Assembly (NCBI RefSeq): GCF_052324685.1
Contig: NC_135223.1
Coordinates: 4,444,779 to 4,508,778, forward strand
Direction: 5' to 3'
DNA: 64,000 bases
From: Brachyhypopomus gauderio
Lineage: Eukaryota > Chordata > Actinopteri > Gymnotiformes > Hypopomidae
The stretch's first letter is position 1. Each line of letters opens with the position of its first letter. Positions 39,127 to 55,174 of the stretch are shown here, one piece after another. Below the pieces are notes generated by a model. That model ran no database searches. It saw only the letters and a list, made by a program, of their open reading frames with translations, and had not been told where the DNA came from. Position numbers and translations under genes: made by a program.

Positions 39127-39832
39127 CGGTCACAGTCATGTCAATTTATCTAATTATGTATTTGTGGAAAACTGAATTGTGTAAGCTCTTTTCTGCTACT
39201 TCAAGGTAAAAAAAAATCTGACAAATTTTGTCATAAATTTCAGATTCAAACTCATTATTTTCTCTATCATAATTTCATAATTATTAATTTCACCCACATT
39301 TAGCCATGTAGTGCTCAAAGATGCTCCTCCACACTGATGCCATCTCATATTATACTTGAACATATATAAGAGGTATTGCACTTAAAGAATTTATGAAAAT
39401 ACGGGGAGTTTAATGGTGTTAATACTGTAACGGGGAGAGTTGACAAATAAAGAGATAAACTCATAAATTTGACTTCCAATATCAGAATTGTGACTGTTAT
39501 CGTAACTAAAACATCAAAGTTATTTATTTAAAACTTTACCATAATTATGATTGAATATCAAAAACATGACATGCATGTGTTATTTAGTTTAGTTGAAAAA
39601 TTTCCAGACTGCTTATAAATGTATCTCTTGGGAGAGTAATATAGATCAATGGGCTGACCTGGATGCCCCCCCCCCCACCACCACCATGGGTCGGTAGCAA
39701 AGCCCCAGCGCCACGCACCCCGGAAACCACCCACCACCCGGCAGGGCCCCCCTCCCGCCGAGGAGCCCCGAGCCGCTCCGGACCACAACCGCCCAGGGGA
39801 GCGGGCCAACCACCCCCACGCCGGAGCACCAA
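39127..39832. other. Spacer beside the right arm
   Basis: AT-rich up to 39640, then a C-run (39667-39678) and about 160 bp of very GC-rich DNA directly abutting the right arm. No gene. Confidence 0.4.
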
Positions 39833-39991
39833 GACAGATTACAGTCTGATTATTGTATAACTACAAAGTGCTATATGATCTGATCCTATATAACCTAATT
39901 AACTGAAAACATCCACAAAGAGTACGGTTACAAGGGCTGTTTATAATGTGACCGGACTGTGTATATTATTTTAATCTTTTAAAAATATAAT

Positions 39992-41630
39992 TTGTGTATG
40001 TTTTCTCTTTGTTTTTGCCCAATCCAGAAGCTAACACCAATTGAAGAGCTGTTCCTCTTTCTGATGTACTTGTCGGTTGGCCTAAAACAGAGGGATCTTG
40101 GGCACAGATTTTTTATTCACCGCACCACTGTGAGCCGGATCATCATTACGTGGGCCAACTTCTTTACACCCTTTACAGGCCTTTACACCCTGCTGGGATC
40201 CATGTGTATCTGGATGCCACCCGAAGTCATCAAGGCTCACCTGCCCAAGGAGTTCTCAAGGTACCCAGACACACAGTTAGTGATTGACTGCACAGAGCTT
40301 CACTGCCAGACTCCATCATCATTACTGCTGCAAAGTGAAGTATTTTCAACATACAAGTCCCACTGCACTTTCAAAGGTATGTTGGGGATGGCACCACATA
40401 GAGCTGTGACATTTGTATCAGCACTTTACCAGGGGTCTCTCAGTGACGAGGAAATCTTCAGGCAGTCAGGCATCACATCTCTACTGACACCTGACATGGC
40501 CATTATGGTAGACAAGGGATTCCTTGTTGATGACCTGGTTCCTTGTAAAGTAGCGGCGTCCTTCATAGGAAAGACAAAAGCCCTGATTACTGGAGAAACC
40601 GCCCAAAATGCTCCCACTGGTCAGTGGCCGTGCTCAGTGTGCAATACTGGTGTTGGCAGCAACTCGATTCTATGCCATCATTGTAAAAAATGGTGTCATA
40701 AAAAGTGCTCGAAGATAACTGGTGCATTGTCTTCAATAGCCGCAGCAAACTTTGTTTGCCCAACTTGTCAGAATCCTAACCAGCCTGTAAAGCAAACACA
40801 ACTATTGGACAAGCTAGGGATTGAACATGTAACGACATTTCAATACCTGGGGGACATGATTAATACTGCCGGAACTGCTGATGCGGCAGTTCGTACTCGC
40901 ATTCGAGCCGCTTGGAGCAAATGGAGACCCCTTGCTTCTATATTCACTCTACGCGATATTCCTTTACAGCTGTGAACAAAACTGTACAGCTCAGTGATGA
41001 GGCCTGTATTGCTGTATGGTGCAGAAACATGGCCCATGACCAAAAGACTTGAACAGCAACTACACAGAACTGACATGAAAATGCTGCGATGGTTACAACG
41101 TGTAAACCTTGCTGATCACATTGAGTCCACTGAGATACTACATCGTAGTGGGCTAGGTGGAATAAGTGAAGCACTGCAAAAGCATCGGTTGCGCTGGTTT
41201 GGTCATGTAAAACGCAGTGAAAATACTGCAATAAAAACCATTATGAACCTAGAAGTTGACGGGAAACGACCAAAAGGACGCCCAAGGACAACATGGTTGA
41301 CAACTATTTGAGGAGACCTGAAAACTACTGGGCTAAAGGAAGCTGATGCTTTGGATAGAGTGAGCTGGCGACATAAACTACGCGTCCAACCTCCGCTAGG
41401 GGACAACGGACGTTAAAACGACGATGAAAGTACACAGGCCTGCTTTCCTGCACAAGAGAACACAGATGCTGGAAGATGATGTGAGAGAGACCCAGCATAT
41501 TGCATGTCTAAGGGTACATGTAGAGAGGATGATTAGACGAATTAAAGAAAACAAACTATTTGACACTGTAATACCACTCTCCATCACAGGAAGTATCAAT
41601 CAAATTGTTTACTGTGGCATGTCTTCTCTC
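39992..41630 (+). pseudogene. DDE transposase (DDE_Tnp_4 type), right-arm copy
   Basis: Frame from 39992: helix-turn-helix region (LTPIEELFLFLMYL..RDLGHRFFIHRTTVSRI), then the catalytic domain with VIDCTE, TFKGMLGMAPHRAVTFVSAL and MVDKGFLVDDL. The frame is interrupted by a LINE at 40553 and resumes at 41430 with RPAFLHKRTQM and the Glu helix RVHVERMIRRIKE. One extra T near 41610 shifts the frame after NQIV. It would have moved the transposon by DDE cleavage; it is dead as read. The fold is that of the HARBI1-related DDE_Tnp_4 family; a more exact class (IS4EU-like) is a guess. Confidence 0.8.
40553..41429 (+). mobile_element. 5'-truncated LINE inside the transposase
   Basis: Flanked by AAAGT on both sides. 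The frame carries a Cys/His motif (CSVCNTGVGS..CHHCKKWCHKKC), then the end of a reverse transcriptase (RPVLLYGAETWPMTKR, HRLRWFGHVKRS, RPKGRPRTTW). One stop near 40973 breaks it. RTE-like by motif. Confidence 0.8.
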
Positions 41631-41876
41631 CAGCTACCAGAATGGTCCTCTTGTCAAGAAATGGGCCTCGGATGGTGGAAAGGGCTGTATGAGTACAGAA
41701 TATATAACATTTGCTCTTTCCCAAGAATACTTTTTACATTCATGTACAGGGCTTTTTGTTATTATTTTAGAAATGTTACAGAATTTCTCCTGATGTTTCC
41801 CTGCTGCAATTAAGGCTTTCATGATTTGAGGTAGGTTTACTAAATAAGGAAAAACAGCAGGGCAATGGTACTCCAG
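41631..41876. other. Transposase 3' region
   Basis: Matches left-arm 27468-27720. No separate gene. Confidence 0.5.
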
Positions 41877-42753
41877 GGGGGTATTCCACGAAGCGAGCTA
41901 ACTCAGTAAGCCGGGCTTTTAAAGACAAGCCTGGCTCATTTTGCTCAAATTCGGTTCCACAAAAGAGGCTAGACTTGAGCCTCGCTCAGTTACTACAGCA
42001 ACATATACGTTTGAACTAACCTGCTCCGTACCAGGCTAGAGTTGAGGCTTAGCTTAGCCGGACCGCTTCTATTGGCTGAGCAGCGTGATGTCAGTCTCGC
42101 CATCCGGGAAACTGAATTGAGGAACAAGGTTCCGCTGCAGTTCTATCCATTAAATGGCTGTGGATGTAGCATATATTATAACATCTTTATACATTTAATT
42201 GAGTACTGTAATTATTAGTTTGGAATGATTGCAGGTTATTATTATCAAATTTTAATAATTATATTTCAAAATGCAATTTATATTTCGATCTTAAGAGTAC
42301 ATATTCAATGTTATTCAGTGAGGTTTCTGCACATTTTAATGTATTGGTTTAATCTTCACAAATTCAGGTCAGTATAAAATGGAATACAGTGTCTAATCGC
42401 AGTTATGGTGCAGAAACATACATTAGCATAAACTCTATATCACAAAAAATACAATTCTTTGTACCTGAGTATTAATAATTATTAATACTGAGTAATTTAG
42501 GTGAAGATACTTTTAGGTATATATTTATCCCCATACTTCCTCTTTTGTGTTCAAATTACAAGCAAATCATATCACTCTGCAATTTACATATGTTCAGTAT
42601 AAATAATGTAAATGTGTGGTTAACTTAATGGTGCAAAAAGGAAATGGATACAGACAAATACCTTACCAAGATTTTCATACAGGTGATACAAATAATCCAA
42701 AATGTAAGCTATAAAAAGAGCAGCTAACAGTGAAGGCTGAAGGCTGATTGACC

Positions 42754-44275
42754 ATGGCATGCCCATTTGTAGAGAATCCAGTAGATGAGGGAGCGTGTGT
42801 AGTGCACAGAGCATTCATGCTACCAGCTCCAAGGTCATTCCAGGACAGGACAGATCCACTGGGCTTTCCGGATGACTACTTATTTGAGCACTACAGGTCA
42901 GGGGCGCAGATGGCACTGGGGACGGGGGGGACATGTCCCCTCCAGATTTATATTGACCCCATCCGAAATCTAGCATCTACAAGCATAAACGCATATATTG
43001 TACAGCTTGGTCCCCCTCACTTCAGAATTTCCATCTGCGCCGATGCTACAGGTTCAGAAGACACAGTATTATATATCTTTGTAAATTACCGGGGCCATAT
43101 ATTGAGAAGACCACTAGACGTAGTAAATCTCTTACCAAACCCCAAACAGTCTGTATCGCTTTGTGCTTCTTTGCCAGTCGTGCATTTCTGTACAGCTTTG
43201 GGGATGCATAACATCTTAGTAAGGCAACGTTCTGCAGCGAAATTCGAAAGGTTTACCTTGCGCTTAAGCGCTTCCTTAATATATTCATCAAATTCCCTGG
43301 TCACAGAGGCATCCTTCCCATCCTTTTCAGAACAGCTGGCATGTATTCATGAGAAGTAGTGTTGGTTTGATCAGTAACTTGGAGTTAAATTTATATGACT
43401 TTAACAGACGCTCTTATCCAGAGCACTTACCAAAGTGCTTTGTATTCATCTTAATCAACTATTTCATGCTAAAATTCCTTCAATTCAAAACGCATTGAAT
43501 TGTCTAGGATTTCCAAATGTCATTGGTGCTATAGACTGTACTCACATCTGGATAAAGGCTCCATCTGTACCCATGGAGGCAGACTATGTGAACCAAAAAA
43601 TTATTTCACAGCATCAATGTACAGGTACATGCAAGTTTTGCCTACCCAACAGAAATTGTAAAGCATGTCAGTTCATGGGTTTGAATAACTTTCACCCTTT
43701 GTCACTTTTGCCATTGTTCTAGATGGTTTGCACCAGCCAATTTCTATTCTCCAACATTGAGGTAAAATGGCCCGGCTCGCTGCACGATTCCAGGATATTT
43801 CGTGCCTCCTCACTGGCACAGAGGTTTGCTAAGGTAAGAATACTCCAACCACACAAAATAGTGCAGATTTGGCCTCAGTGTTTAACTCTACTCCTTATAA
43901 TCGTAGGTGCTTTTCCTGGCTTACTGCTTGGGGATAGGGGTTACCCCTGCCAACCTTTTCTCCTTACCCCATATGCAGACCCTACAACAGATGCAGAGAG
44001 GAGGTTCAATCGTGCACATTCAAAGACAAGGGCATGCATTGAGATGGCATTTGGACAGTTAAACAGCAGATTTAACTGCTTGCGCCATCTCAGTCACTCC
44101 TGAGAGAGCCTGTGACATTAAAGCAGCCTGTGCAGTTTTGCACAATGTGGCAATACTGCAAAAAGAAGAAATGCCAAGAGTGCAGTTGGAGCAATGGGAA
44201 GACGACATTTTAATTGCAGACCACATGGATGGTAGAGCTATGAGGGACATGTATGCAAACACTTACTTTAGTTAA
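42754..44275 (+). pseudogene. HARBI1-like Harbinger transposase, disrupted
   Basis: Pieces in order. 42754-42902 encodes an N-terminal block ending GFPDDYLFEHYRS. 43435-43620 encodes GFPNVIGAIDCTHIWIKAPS with the first catalytic Asp. 43722-43833 encodes VKWPGSLHDSRIF with the second Asp. 43912-44275 encodes LLGDRGYPCQPFLLTPY and a Glu-containing end (RACIEMAFGQLNSRF), then a one-base frame change near 44094 before ACDIKAACAVLHN. A MITE at 42903-43045 and unrelated DNA to 43330 replace the part after EHYRS. Confidence 0.8.
42903..43045. mobile_element. Small MITE in the Harbinger transposase
   Basis: Ends GGGCGCAGATGG and CCATCTGCGCC. The flanks carry similar CTACAGGTCAG / CTACAGGTTCAG, probably the target duplication. 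Interior GGACATGTCCCCTCCAGATT. Confidence 0.7.
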
Positions 44276-44913
44276 GGGAATATTTTGTTTGCATTTGTTC
44301 ATTAACACTATTAACATAAAACAAGAGGCGTTTTTTTTTGAAAGAGAAATGTATTAATTGTCTTGCTGAGCCTGTGGACAGAAGAAACTTTGATTTACTT
44401 ATCTTGCAAAAACAAGCATATTAAAGTGAGACCTTTTTGCAAATACTCACATTTTTCTCCATTTTCTTTATTTCAAGCTCCAACTTCCGTATTTTTAGTT
44501 TTTTACATTCTATATCTTAGAGCAAGTACCTTTTGTAGATCTCACTAATCATGGATTCCTTGATAAGACTGAAGTATAGTCAAGAATGAGAAGTATTTAT
44601 TCATGTTGAACTGCATAACTACTCACGTGTTCTCTTGCAGAGGTGTGAGCTCTGAACATGGAGGCCTGAGGGTCTTCTCATGATTTGTGTTGTGTTTAAA
44701 GGAAATTGAAGAACAGAGATCACACAGCACATTAACAGACAGATACATAGACACACACGCCTTACAGAACAGGCAGACACTGTGTCCTTTCTGAACAGGC
44801 AGAAACTGTGTCCTCATCCTCCTGTACCATCCTGGATGGTCCGGCAATCTCCCCCTGCAAACAACAAATTAAGACACGTAAATGTTAACGGAAATGTTAA
44901 CGGTCCTCAGGGT
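44276..44913. other. Harbinger interior, non-coding
   Basis: Between the two convergent Harbinger genes. Nothing further recognised. Confidence 0.5.
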
Positions 44914-45611
44914 TCAGTCATAAGAAATAGGCGGGTTTATGGTACTCACATCATTGTCAAATACAGGAGGGTCCAAAAGAGTCAGCACACCCCCCACCAC
45001 TGTAAAATTTTAGTCATCAAGTATACAATAATACTACAATGTAGCCTGTAAGAACAAAAATGTAAAATCTGAGAAACAACTAAACCTACCTTTAACATAA
45101 GGCTGTGTATCATGAGGACAGACAAGATCAGATGATGTTCCTCCTTCGATTCCCACAATGATGGGGCGTCCGCTGTTTTGCTCTAAAGCAAGGTCTTCTG
45201 CAGGAGTGAGGGCTGCTACAGGAGGCCCACCACCAGCAGCAGCAGTAGCAGTTTTCTTTCTGGTTGCTAAAATATTTTATACAGTTATTTAATATGGTGT
45301 TTTACTTTTTCCTGCACATTGGACTAATCAACTGTACTTACCATTCTGGAGTACATATTTTTATTTTACCTTGACCTGCTGCCACGTTCTTCTAACCCCG
45401 CTCATGTTACTTCTAAATCAGGAAATTATTAACATGCTCACGCATTTAATCTGTCTGCAATATTGTGCCAGGCAGCTTCTCTGGCTTTATTAATACAGGA
45501 CGTGTTGCCTTTCTTCATAATAACGTCTTTATATTCCTCATAAAGACGTATGAGTAGCTCCTGTTCAGCAGAAGAAAAAAAAGCTGCTCGTTCTTTCAGC
45601 TCTTTCGACAT
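44914..45611 (-). CDS. Harbinger Myb/SANT-like accessory protein
   Basis: Exon 1 at 45611-45442 encodes MSKELKERAAFFSSAEQELL and KKGNTSCINKAREAAWHNIADRLNA, a trihelix Myb/SANT-like DNA-binding start. A further exon around 45412-45378 (SNMSGVRRTWQQ) completes it. 45262-45093 encodes an Ala/Gly/Pro linker and LALEQNSGRPIIVGIEGGTS. The last piece ends FDNDVSTINPPISYD with TGA at 44914-44916. In Harbinger systems this partner brings the transposase to the transposon ends and into the nucleus. No stop is seen in the pieces, but the last acceptor is unclear. Confidence 0.7.
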
Positions 45612-45832
45612 TTTCTTGCCTTTTCGAATATCGATTAGTGAGGCTGTGTAAATACTGTGTGCACGCGCTTGATCGCCGATTACAAAAGCCGGGCTTGAAT
45701 TAGCGGGGACAGGTTGAGTCTGGATTTCGTTAGTGGAACGGAACTAGACGGAAGTGAACTGTTTGGCTAACTCAAGCGAGGCTCACTCTAATAAGCGCCG
45801 CTTTCATAAGCTCGCTTCGTGGAATAGCCCCC

Positions 45833-46164
45833 ACTTTTAATGTTTAATATTTAATATAAATGTTTCACTTGTTTGTACTTAAGCTTGACGAAATGTAAAA
45901 CAATGACAAAGTGAAGGAAAATAAATAATTTTATTTTGAAACAAAGTGCTTGTGATTTGTCTATTGAGTTGTTTTTTAAAATATCAGAACTGTGCCAATG
46001 ACATTCAAATATTTTTTCTATTCTACAGATCCTTATCAGGGTTATAAGAACATTTTAAACAAATACAACAATATATACAAACATACAAACTGAGTTTATA
46101 GATATCTGGGCATGTATATGTGAAAAAAGAAATGGTCCACCTTTTGTTTAATGGTGTTAATTAC
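45833..46164. other. Transposon interior, right arm
   Basis: AT-rich, equals left-arm 27002-27330. No gene. Confidence 0.5.
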
Positions 46165-48035
46165 CTGTGCATCTTTCAATATGCGCTGCACCAACATGTC
46201 CGCCTCAGCAAAAACAACAAAGTCACACCAGTCCATTCCTGTGATGAGCATCTGCCCCTGGATCTGTCAGTAGTAGTTATGATGACGCTTCAGCTGCAGT
46301 GTGCCCTGCTTTGCTTCTAGGTAAGAGCAGTCAACATAACTTTTAACATTAGGGCACTTCACCTCAACAAGGCCGTACTGTGGGTTTTCAGTGGTCATAC
46401 ACAAGACCATCAGGAGAGGAGCCCATCCAAGGTGCATCTGGGTGAACCACAAATCCACAAGGGTAGACGTTGACATTTCTGGTCTGGCTGTATTCTTGAA
46501 GAGCAGCTGGCTCCATAGCAGTTCCTCTTCTCATAGCAGAGGTTTGATAAGATCCTTTCAGGATCCTGTCAGCCAGTTGCCCCCATTCGCCATTCTCCCA
46601 TGATGCCATTCTCCACATTCACTTTGCTTTCTGGTTGCGCACTCAACTTTGTGCGCCATTTCCCAGGTCATGGTACGAGACTTGAGGTGGAGCTGTTCTT
46701 TTTCACTGCAAACAAACATGCAGTCTGAAGATGCCAGTCTGTAAACAACCGAAGGAACATCTGGAGGCAGAGGTGCATCATGGCAGGGTGATGTAATCTT
46801 TAGCCACTGGCTGCTGGTAAGACAGATGACTACCAGCTTGCACCATTCCAAATGCACTCTCAACCAGTGGATGGTCTTGGGAGATGCCCATCGTAGTTAT
46901 CAATGGTGCAGTTTGAGGAGGAACATCTCTGTAAACCTCAGACACACGGAGGACAGAGAGGTCTGCCAGATCTCCACACACTGCTTTGTAAAGTGTGCTG
47001 TGAAAAAACAGCGAGAGTTTTAACTTCACTCCTTATCAATTTAGATTTACAAATATTATTAATTTGCTACTCATTCTTACCGCACACCCTCAAAAACACC
47101 TCTTTGCTTAGGTCTTGCTGAGAGAACTGCCATTTTATCCACAGGCCCTGGCTTCACACCCTGTTTAAGATACATATCTAATGTAAGTGCTTCTCAACCC
47201 TGGTACTGGAAGCCTATGATCTAAACATTTTAGTGTTTTCTCTGCTCCTAACACACCAGATTCAGCTAACTACCTAAGAAGCCAGTCCCTCTTGGGCTAA
47301 CGTATGTGTGTTAGAACAGGAAACATTTACAGAGCAGAGGATCCTAATGATCAGAGATATATCTACAGAGATCACTATTTATTTATACTCATACTGCTAA
47401 TGTGCATGGTTGAATAACTCCAACCTGTACTATGGTATTTTATATTCATTTGTATGTTACTGTAATGATGCACACTAAAGTTTGTTTATACAAAACAGTA
47501 CTTCTGTTAAGGTGAGTAGGTATAATTATTGGCCACTTTAGTTGGCACAATTCTTGTCAGGCCAGCTTTGTAGTTCAACAACTAAAGATCATTCAATTTC
47601 TCTGCATAGATTGATTGTCTTCACTCCACTCATCTATGGCCCAGACCACCCCTGAGCAGATATTATATGGGTGGTGGATAACTGTCAGCAGTGCAGTGGT
47701 ATATGTGCTTTTTATTTATTAAATCAATTACATTTTGCAGTCTTAATATCTGAAATGATGTCTTTGTAATTTAAAATAAGTAGTATATGACTGTATTCTG
47801 TGTTTATTGACATTTTTCATAGCACCCTACATTTTTACACAAATGTACAAAGTTTAGAATATTATTACTTACCAAAGTTCTTGGCTTGTGCCATTGCTGC
47901 TCACTCTCTGTGCAGCTCAGGACAGGAGGAACAGCAGGAACTCTTAGTTGTGAATAATGTGCAGTTTGATAAAGCAATGCCACCACATGATTGCACAAAG
48001 TTGTCCCAGCAACACATGAGCAGGTCTCGAATCAT

Positions 48036-48660
48036 CTAAAGAAATCTGCAAAAATACAAAATGTAGCAAATACAATGAGAAACAGTATCAAGTGCAATTT
48101 AATTAAAAAAACTGTTTACAAAATAAAATCAGCCAGGAAAGGCTATATAATTAGAATACACTGTCACTAATAGTCTACAGTGTTGCCTAATGTGGCCCTC
48201 ATTTGACATAAACAATTTACCAGCTTCAATAGTATTTACAATAAAGTAAATCAGGAAACATCTGAACAAATACAGTTTCTGGGGGTTTTGCCTTTTAACA
48301 TTCACTTTTCCTGACATTAAGTCATACTCACATTGCCAGGTAACATTACTCAAAACATTACTCCACTGCTTACTTTTCACCAACAAAATGTTTTAGTCCC
48401 CATAAACATAAATCTAAAAACAACATTCATAGCATCTATCTTCTAAAGCACTGTCACCCTACACTCGAGCTGTGTGGCTTCTCCGACTTCTTCATGGACC
48501 TAAAACAGGTCGCCCTCACACACATCTCTCCTGTCACCTGATCTTTGTTCCACACTAAAATGCAAATAAAAGAACAGACTTAATCACAGTATGTGTTTAA
48601 TAGTGAAGTGAGATAACTCAGTCCTGAGACAGGTTAAACAGCAGTCTCCGGCGCGGATTC
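48036..48660. other. Intron of the SWIM/YqaJ gene
   Basis: Mirrors 25500-26107. No coding evidence. Confidence 0.5.
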
Positions 48661-48864
48661 CGTGTTTGTAAACAAAGCACAATATTCGTTGTTTTGTAAA
48701 CAAACACGCGTCGGCGAACACCGTCGAGTTGCGCTTTGTTTACAAACACAGATTCCGCTGTTTAACCCAGTCATGGCCGGGCTAAACACAGGGATCCGCC
48801 GGGTTTGTGTTGATCTTGAGTTTAAGCTCTTACGAAGTTTAGTGTTCAGACACGACCACCTAGC

Positions 48865-48868
<4 letters not shown>

Positions 48869-48910
<42 letters not shown>

Positions 48911-48917
48911 GCGCGCG

Positions 48918-48964
<47 letters not shown>

Positions 48965-48993
48965 GCGCGCGCACGCACACACACACACACACA
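48869..48993. repeat. (CA)n with CGCGCGCGCACGC interruptions
   Basis: Two CA runs, each followed by the same CGCGCG block. The left arm has a much shorter GT/CA run at 25275-25310. Confidence 0.95.
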
Positions 48994-49205
48994 ATGCTAA
49001 CGCTAACTAATTTACGCTTAGCTGTGTGCTAGCGCTAACACGGAACACTCACCTTCGTAGTTGTCAATATAACTAGATATGTACATCTTGAAATCTTTCT
49101 CTTTCTCGCTCGAAGAAGCCGCGGCATGTGTGTCTTGACGATCCGATGAACATCGTTGACCGTCACTCGAGGGAGGTCCTGCAAACAGCGCGTGTAAAAC
49201 GTCAT

Positions 49206-49428
49206 TGTTGACGTGTCTCTGTAGTCGCGCCCGATAACCGGAAATGATACTGCCGGTATATGGGCATGCGGAAGCGTCACGTGCACAGAGCGAATAAAAA
49301 ATATATATTCCCATAATTCCACATGACGTCATAATACCTGCTCTGTCGTCATAACGACGGCACAACAAATGAGGGTATATATAAAATTGCATGTACAGTA
49401 TAATTCCATATCAGTCCACATAAAGACA
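49206..49428. promoter_or_regulatory. Divergent promoter region, right arm
   Basis: Counterpart of 24850-25074. CRE TGACGTCA at 49324-49331 and CACGTG near 49279 are both preserved. Confidence 0.55.
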
Positions 49429-53669
<4,241 letters not shown>

Positions 53670-53689
53670 AAAAAATGTAAATGTGCCAT

Positions 53690-53963
53690 ATTTTGTCAAT
53701 TGTGATTTATACACCCCAATCAAAATTTGTCCTCCGCTTTTAACCCATCTGTGCAGTTAGAACACACACACACACACTAGTGATTACTAGGGGGCTGTGG
53801 ATCACATGTGCCCAGAGCGGTGGGCAGCCCTAGCAGGTGCCCGGGGAGCAGTTGGGGTTAGGTGCCTTGCTCAAGGGCACCTCAGTCATGGCCTCAGGTC
53901 TGAGAATTGAACCCACGACCCTCCGGTCACAAGACCAGTTCCCTACCACCAGGCCATGACTGA
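53690..53963 (-). mobile_element. Intact tRNA-derived SINE (empty site for ERV copy 1)
   Basis: Complete counterpart of 13386-13456 plus 20404-20655 without the retrovirus. The tRNA-like head is at the 53963 side. Confidence 0.85.
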
Positions 53964-54213
53964 CCTGGACAAGTGATGGACAACCTGCTCCACATCTTAA
54001 CATGGCAGAAGAAGATACAGTACAAATGTGTGATTAAACTATACAGCCAGTGTTTTTATGTGTCACTGGCTCTCCCTTCTCAAAATAAAACCTGTATTTT
54101 GGGCATGGTCTGGGGGTGATTCACAGAGGTGTCAACTGGCCATAACTGCTCCTCCAGGTTATGTATTCCATTTTAGGCAATATTTGATACACCCTTGCCA
54201 AATCCATGTAGAT

Positions 54214-54506
54214 CAGGTATCACCAAATGGCGGACCGCGGTCCGGATCCGGACCCGAACACCGTCCTGTCCGGACCCAATCACATTCCTGATTAACTGGA
54301 TATGGACCCAAATGCCAAAAAAATTTTAACGGGAGACTATATTTTAAACCGGAGAATTTATTTTCAGACGAGTGCTACGTTCACCCCCCCCCCCCCCCCC
54401 CCCCCACCCCCGCTCAACAACTTTCGTTCGCCACCGCGGACCCGGACCTAAGGTCTGAGCTATCTGCCAAAAATGGACCGCGGAAAGATTTAATTGATTA
54501 CCCCTG
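54214..54506. mobile_element. hAT-type MITE, right arm only
   Basis: 8-bp target duplication ATGTAGAT (54206-54213 and 54507-54514). Ends CAGGTATCACCAA / TTGATTACCCCTG. The left arm has the empty site at about 13135. A long C run and CTCAACAACTTTCGTTCGCC lie inside. Confidence 0.85.
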
Positions 54507-54514
54507 ATGTAGAT

Positions 54515-55174
54515 GTTTTGTTCAAGTAACCATTCATTATTGTAATTCAAAAACATTAGATAATCCCTCATTGATTGTGTCCATGAATCACTGATAACAC
54601 CTTTAAAGTATGTGGAACGGCAGAGTAAGGGTTAATAACCCAGTTTGCAAAAGAGGTTACTGAAAGTATAGATAAAAAGATATAGATTATGTACAGTTGA
54701 AATCGTATTGTGAGTTTGCAGGGGTATATTTAATTTAAGCACATGTGCATATGGTTTCATTTTTGTGTGCATAAAGCTTAGAAAGGAAATAAATACAATG
54801 CATTTTAAAAGGTATTGTAACGACTGAGAGCTAAGAGGACACAAATACTGAGGATAGCAGGGTTTAATAGCTGGAGTGTTAAAATAGAGGATACGAGGGT
54901 AACGAGGCATACTAATTAAAATACAACTATCACAAATCAAGAACTAACAACCAGACAGGATAACTCAGATAACAAAAGACAGAGAATAAAACAAACACAA
55001 GAACTCAGAACAAGGTAGATAAACACAGAACCAGGATTACCACCACAGTGACTTCCAAAGAGGGACTGAAACACAGGGAGTACAAGTACCAAACCAATCA
55101 AGACAAACTAGAAACACCTGAGCTGAAAGCAAGGAAGGAGGGACAGACAAGACAAGGTGAACAACAGAAGACCT
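54515..55174. other. Right-arm non-coding DNA
   Basis: Mirror of 12474-13130. No gene. Confidence 0.5.

Larger units (their letters stand above)
41877..45832 (+). mobile_element. PIF/Harbinger transposon, right arm only
   Basis: TIRs GGGGGTATTCCACGAAGCGA and GGGGGCTATTCCACGAAGCG. It carries a HARBI1-like transposase (plus) and a Myb/SANT-like gene (minus), the usual two-gene Harbinger set. The left arm lacks the element but has about 145 bp absent here. A clean 3-bp target duplication is not visible, so a deletion accompanied or followed insertion. Confidence 0.9.
46165..49205 (-). pseudogene. SWIM zinc-finger / YqaJ exonuclease-like transposon protein, right-arm copy
   Basis: Exons on the minus strand: 49205-49053 (MTFYTRCLQDLP), 48035-47873 (SWIM finger CSC..CNH), 47160-47081 (GVKPGPVDKMAVLSARPKQR), then 46997 to 46165 with a Cys/acidic block and the YqaJ core. 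The core has RRGTAMEPAALQEY, GSSPDGLVYD, GLVEVKCPNVKSY and ITGMDWCDFVVFAE. The conserved Glu, Asp and Glu-x-Lys of the nuclease are visible. Breaks are a frame shift in exon 1, one near 46610 before QLADRI, and TGA in place of a Tyr codon before QIQGQ. The exon 1 shift and the TGA are also in the left arm, so they predate the duplication. Proteins of this build accompany DDE transposons in fish; a DNA-processing role is inferred. Confidence 0.75.

Noticed and set aside
42900-43359. Continuous Harbinger transposase frame across 42748-43359
   Set aside because: The stretch after EHYRS translates a MITE and unrelated DNA; expected transposase motifs are missing there.
48634-49000. CVCVRARAR and THTHTH frames
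   Set aside because: Translations of the CA/GT microsatellite.
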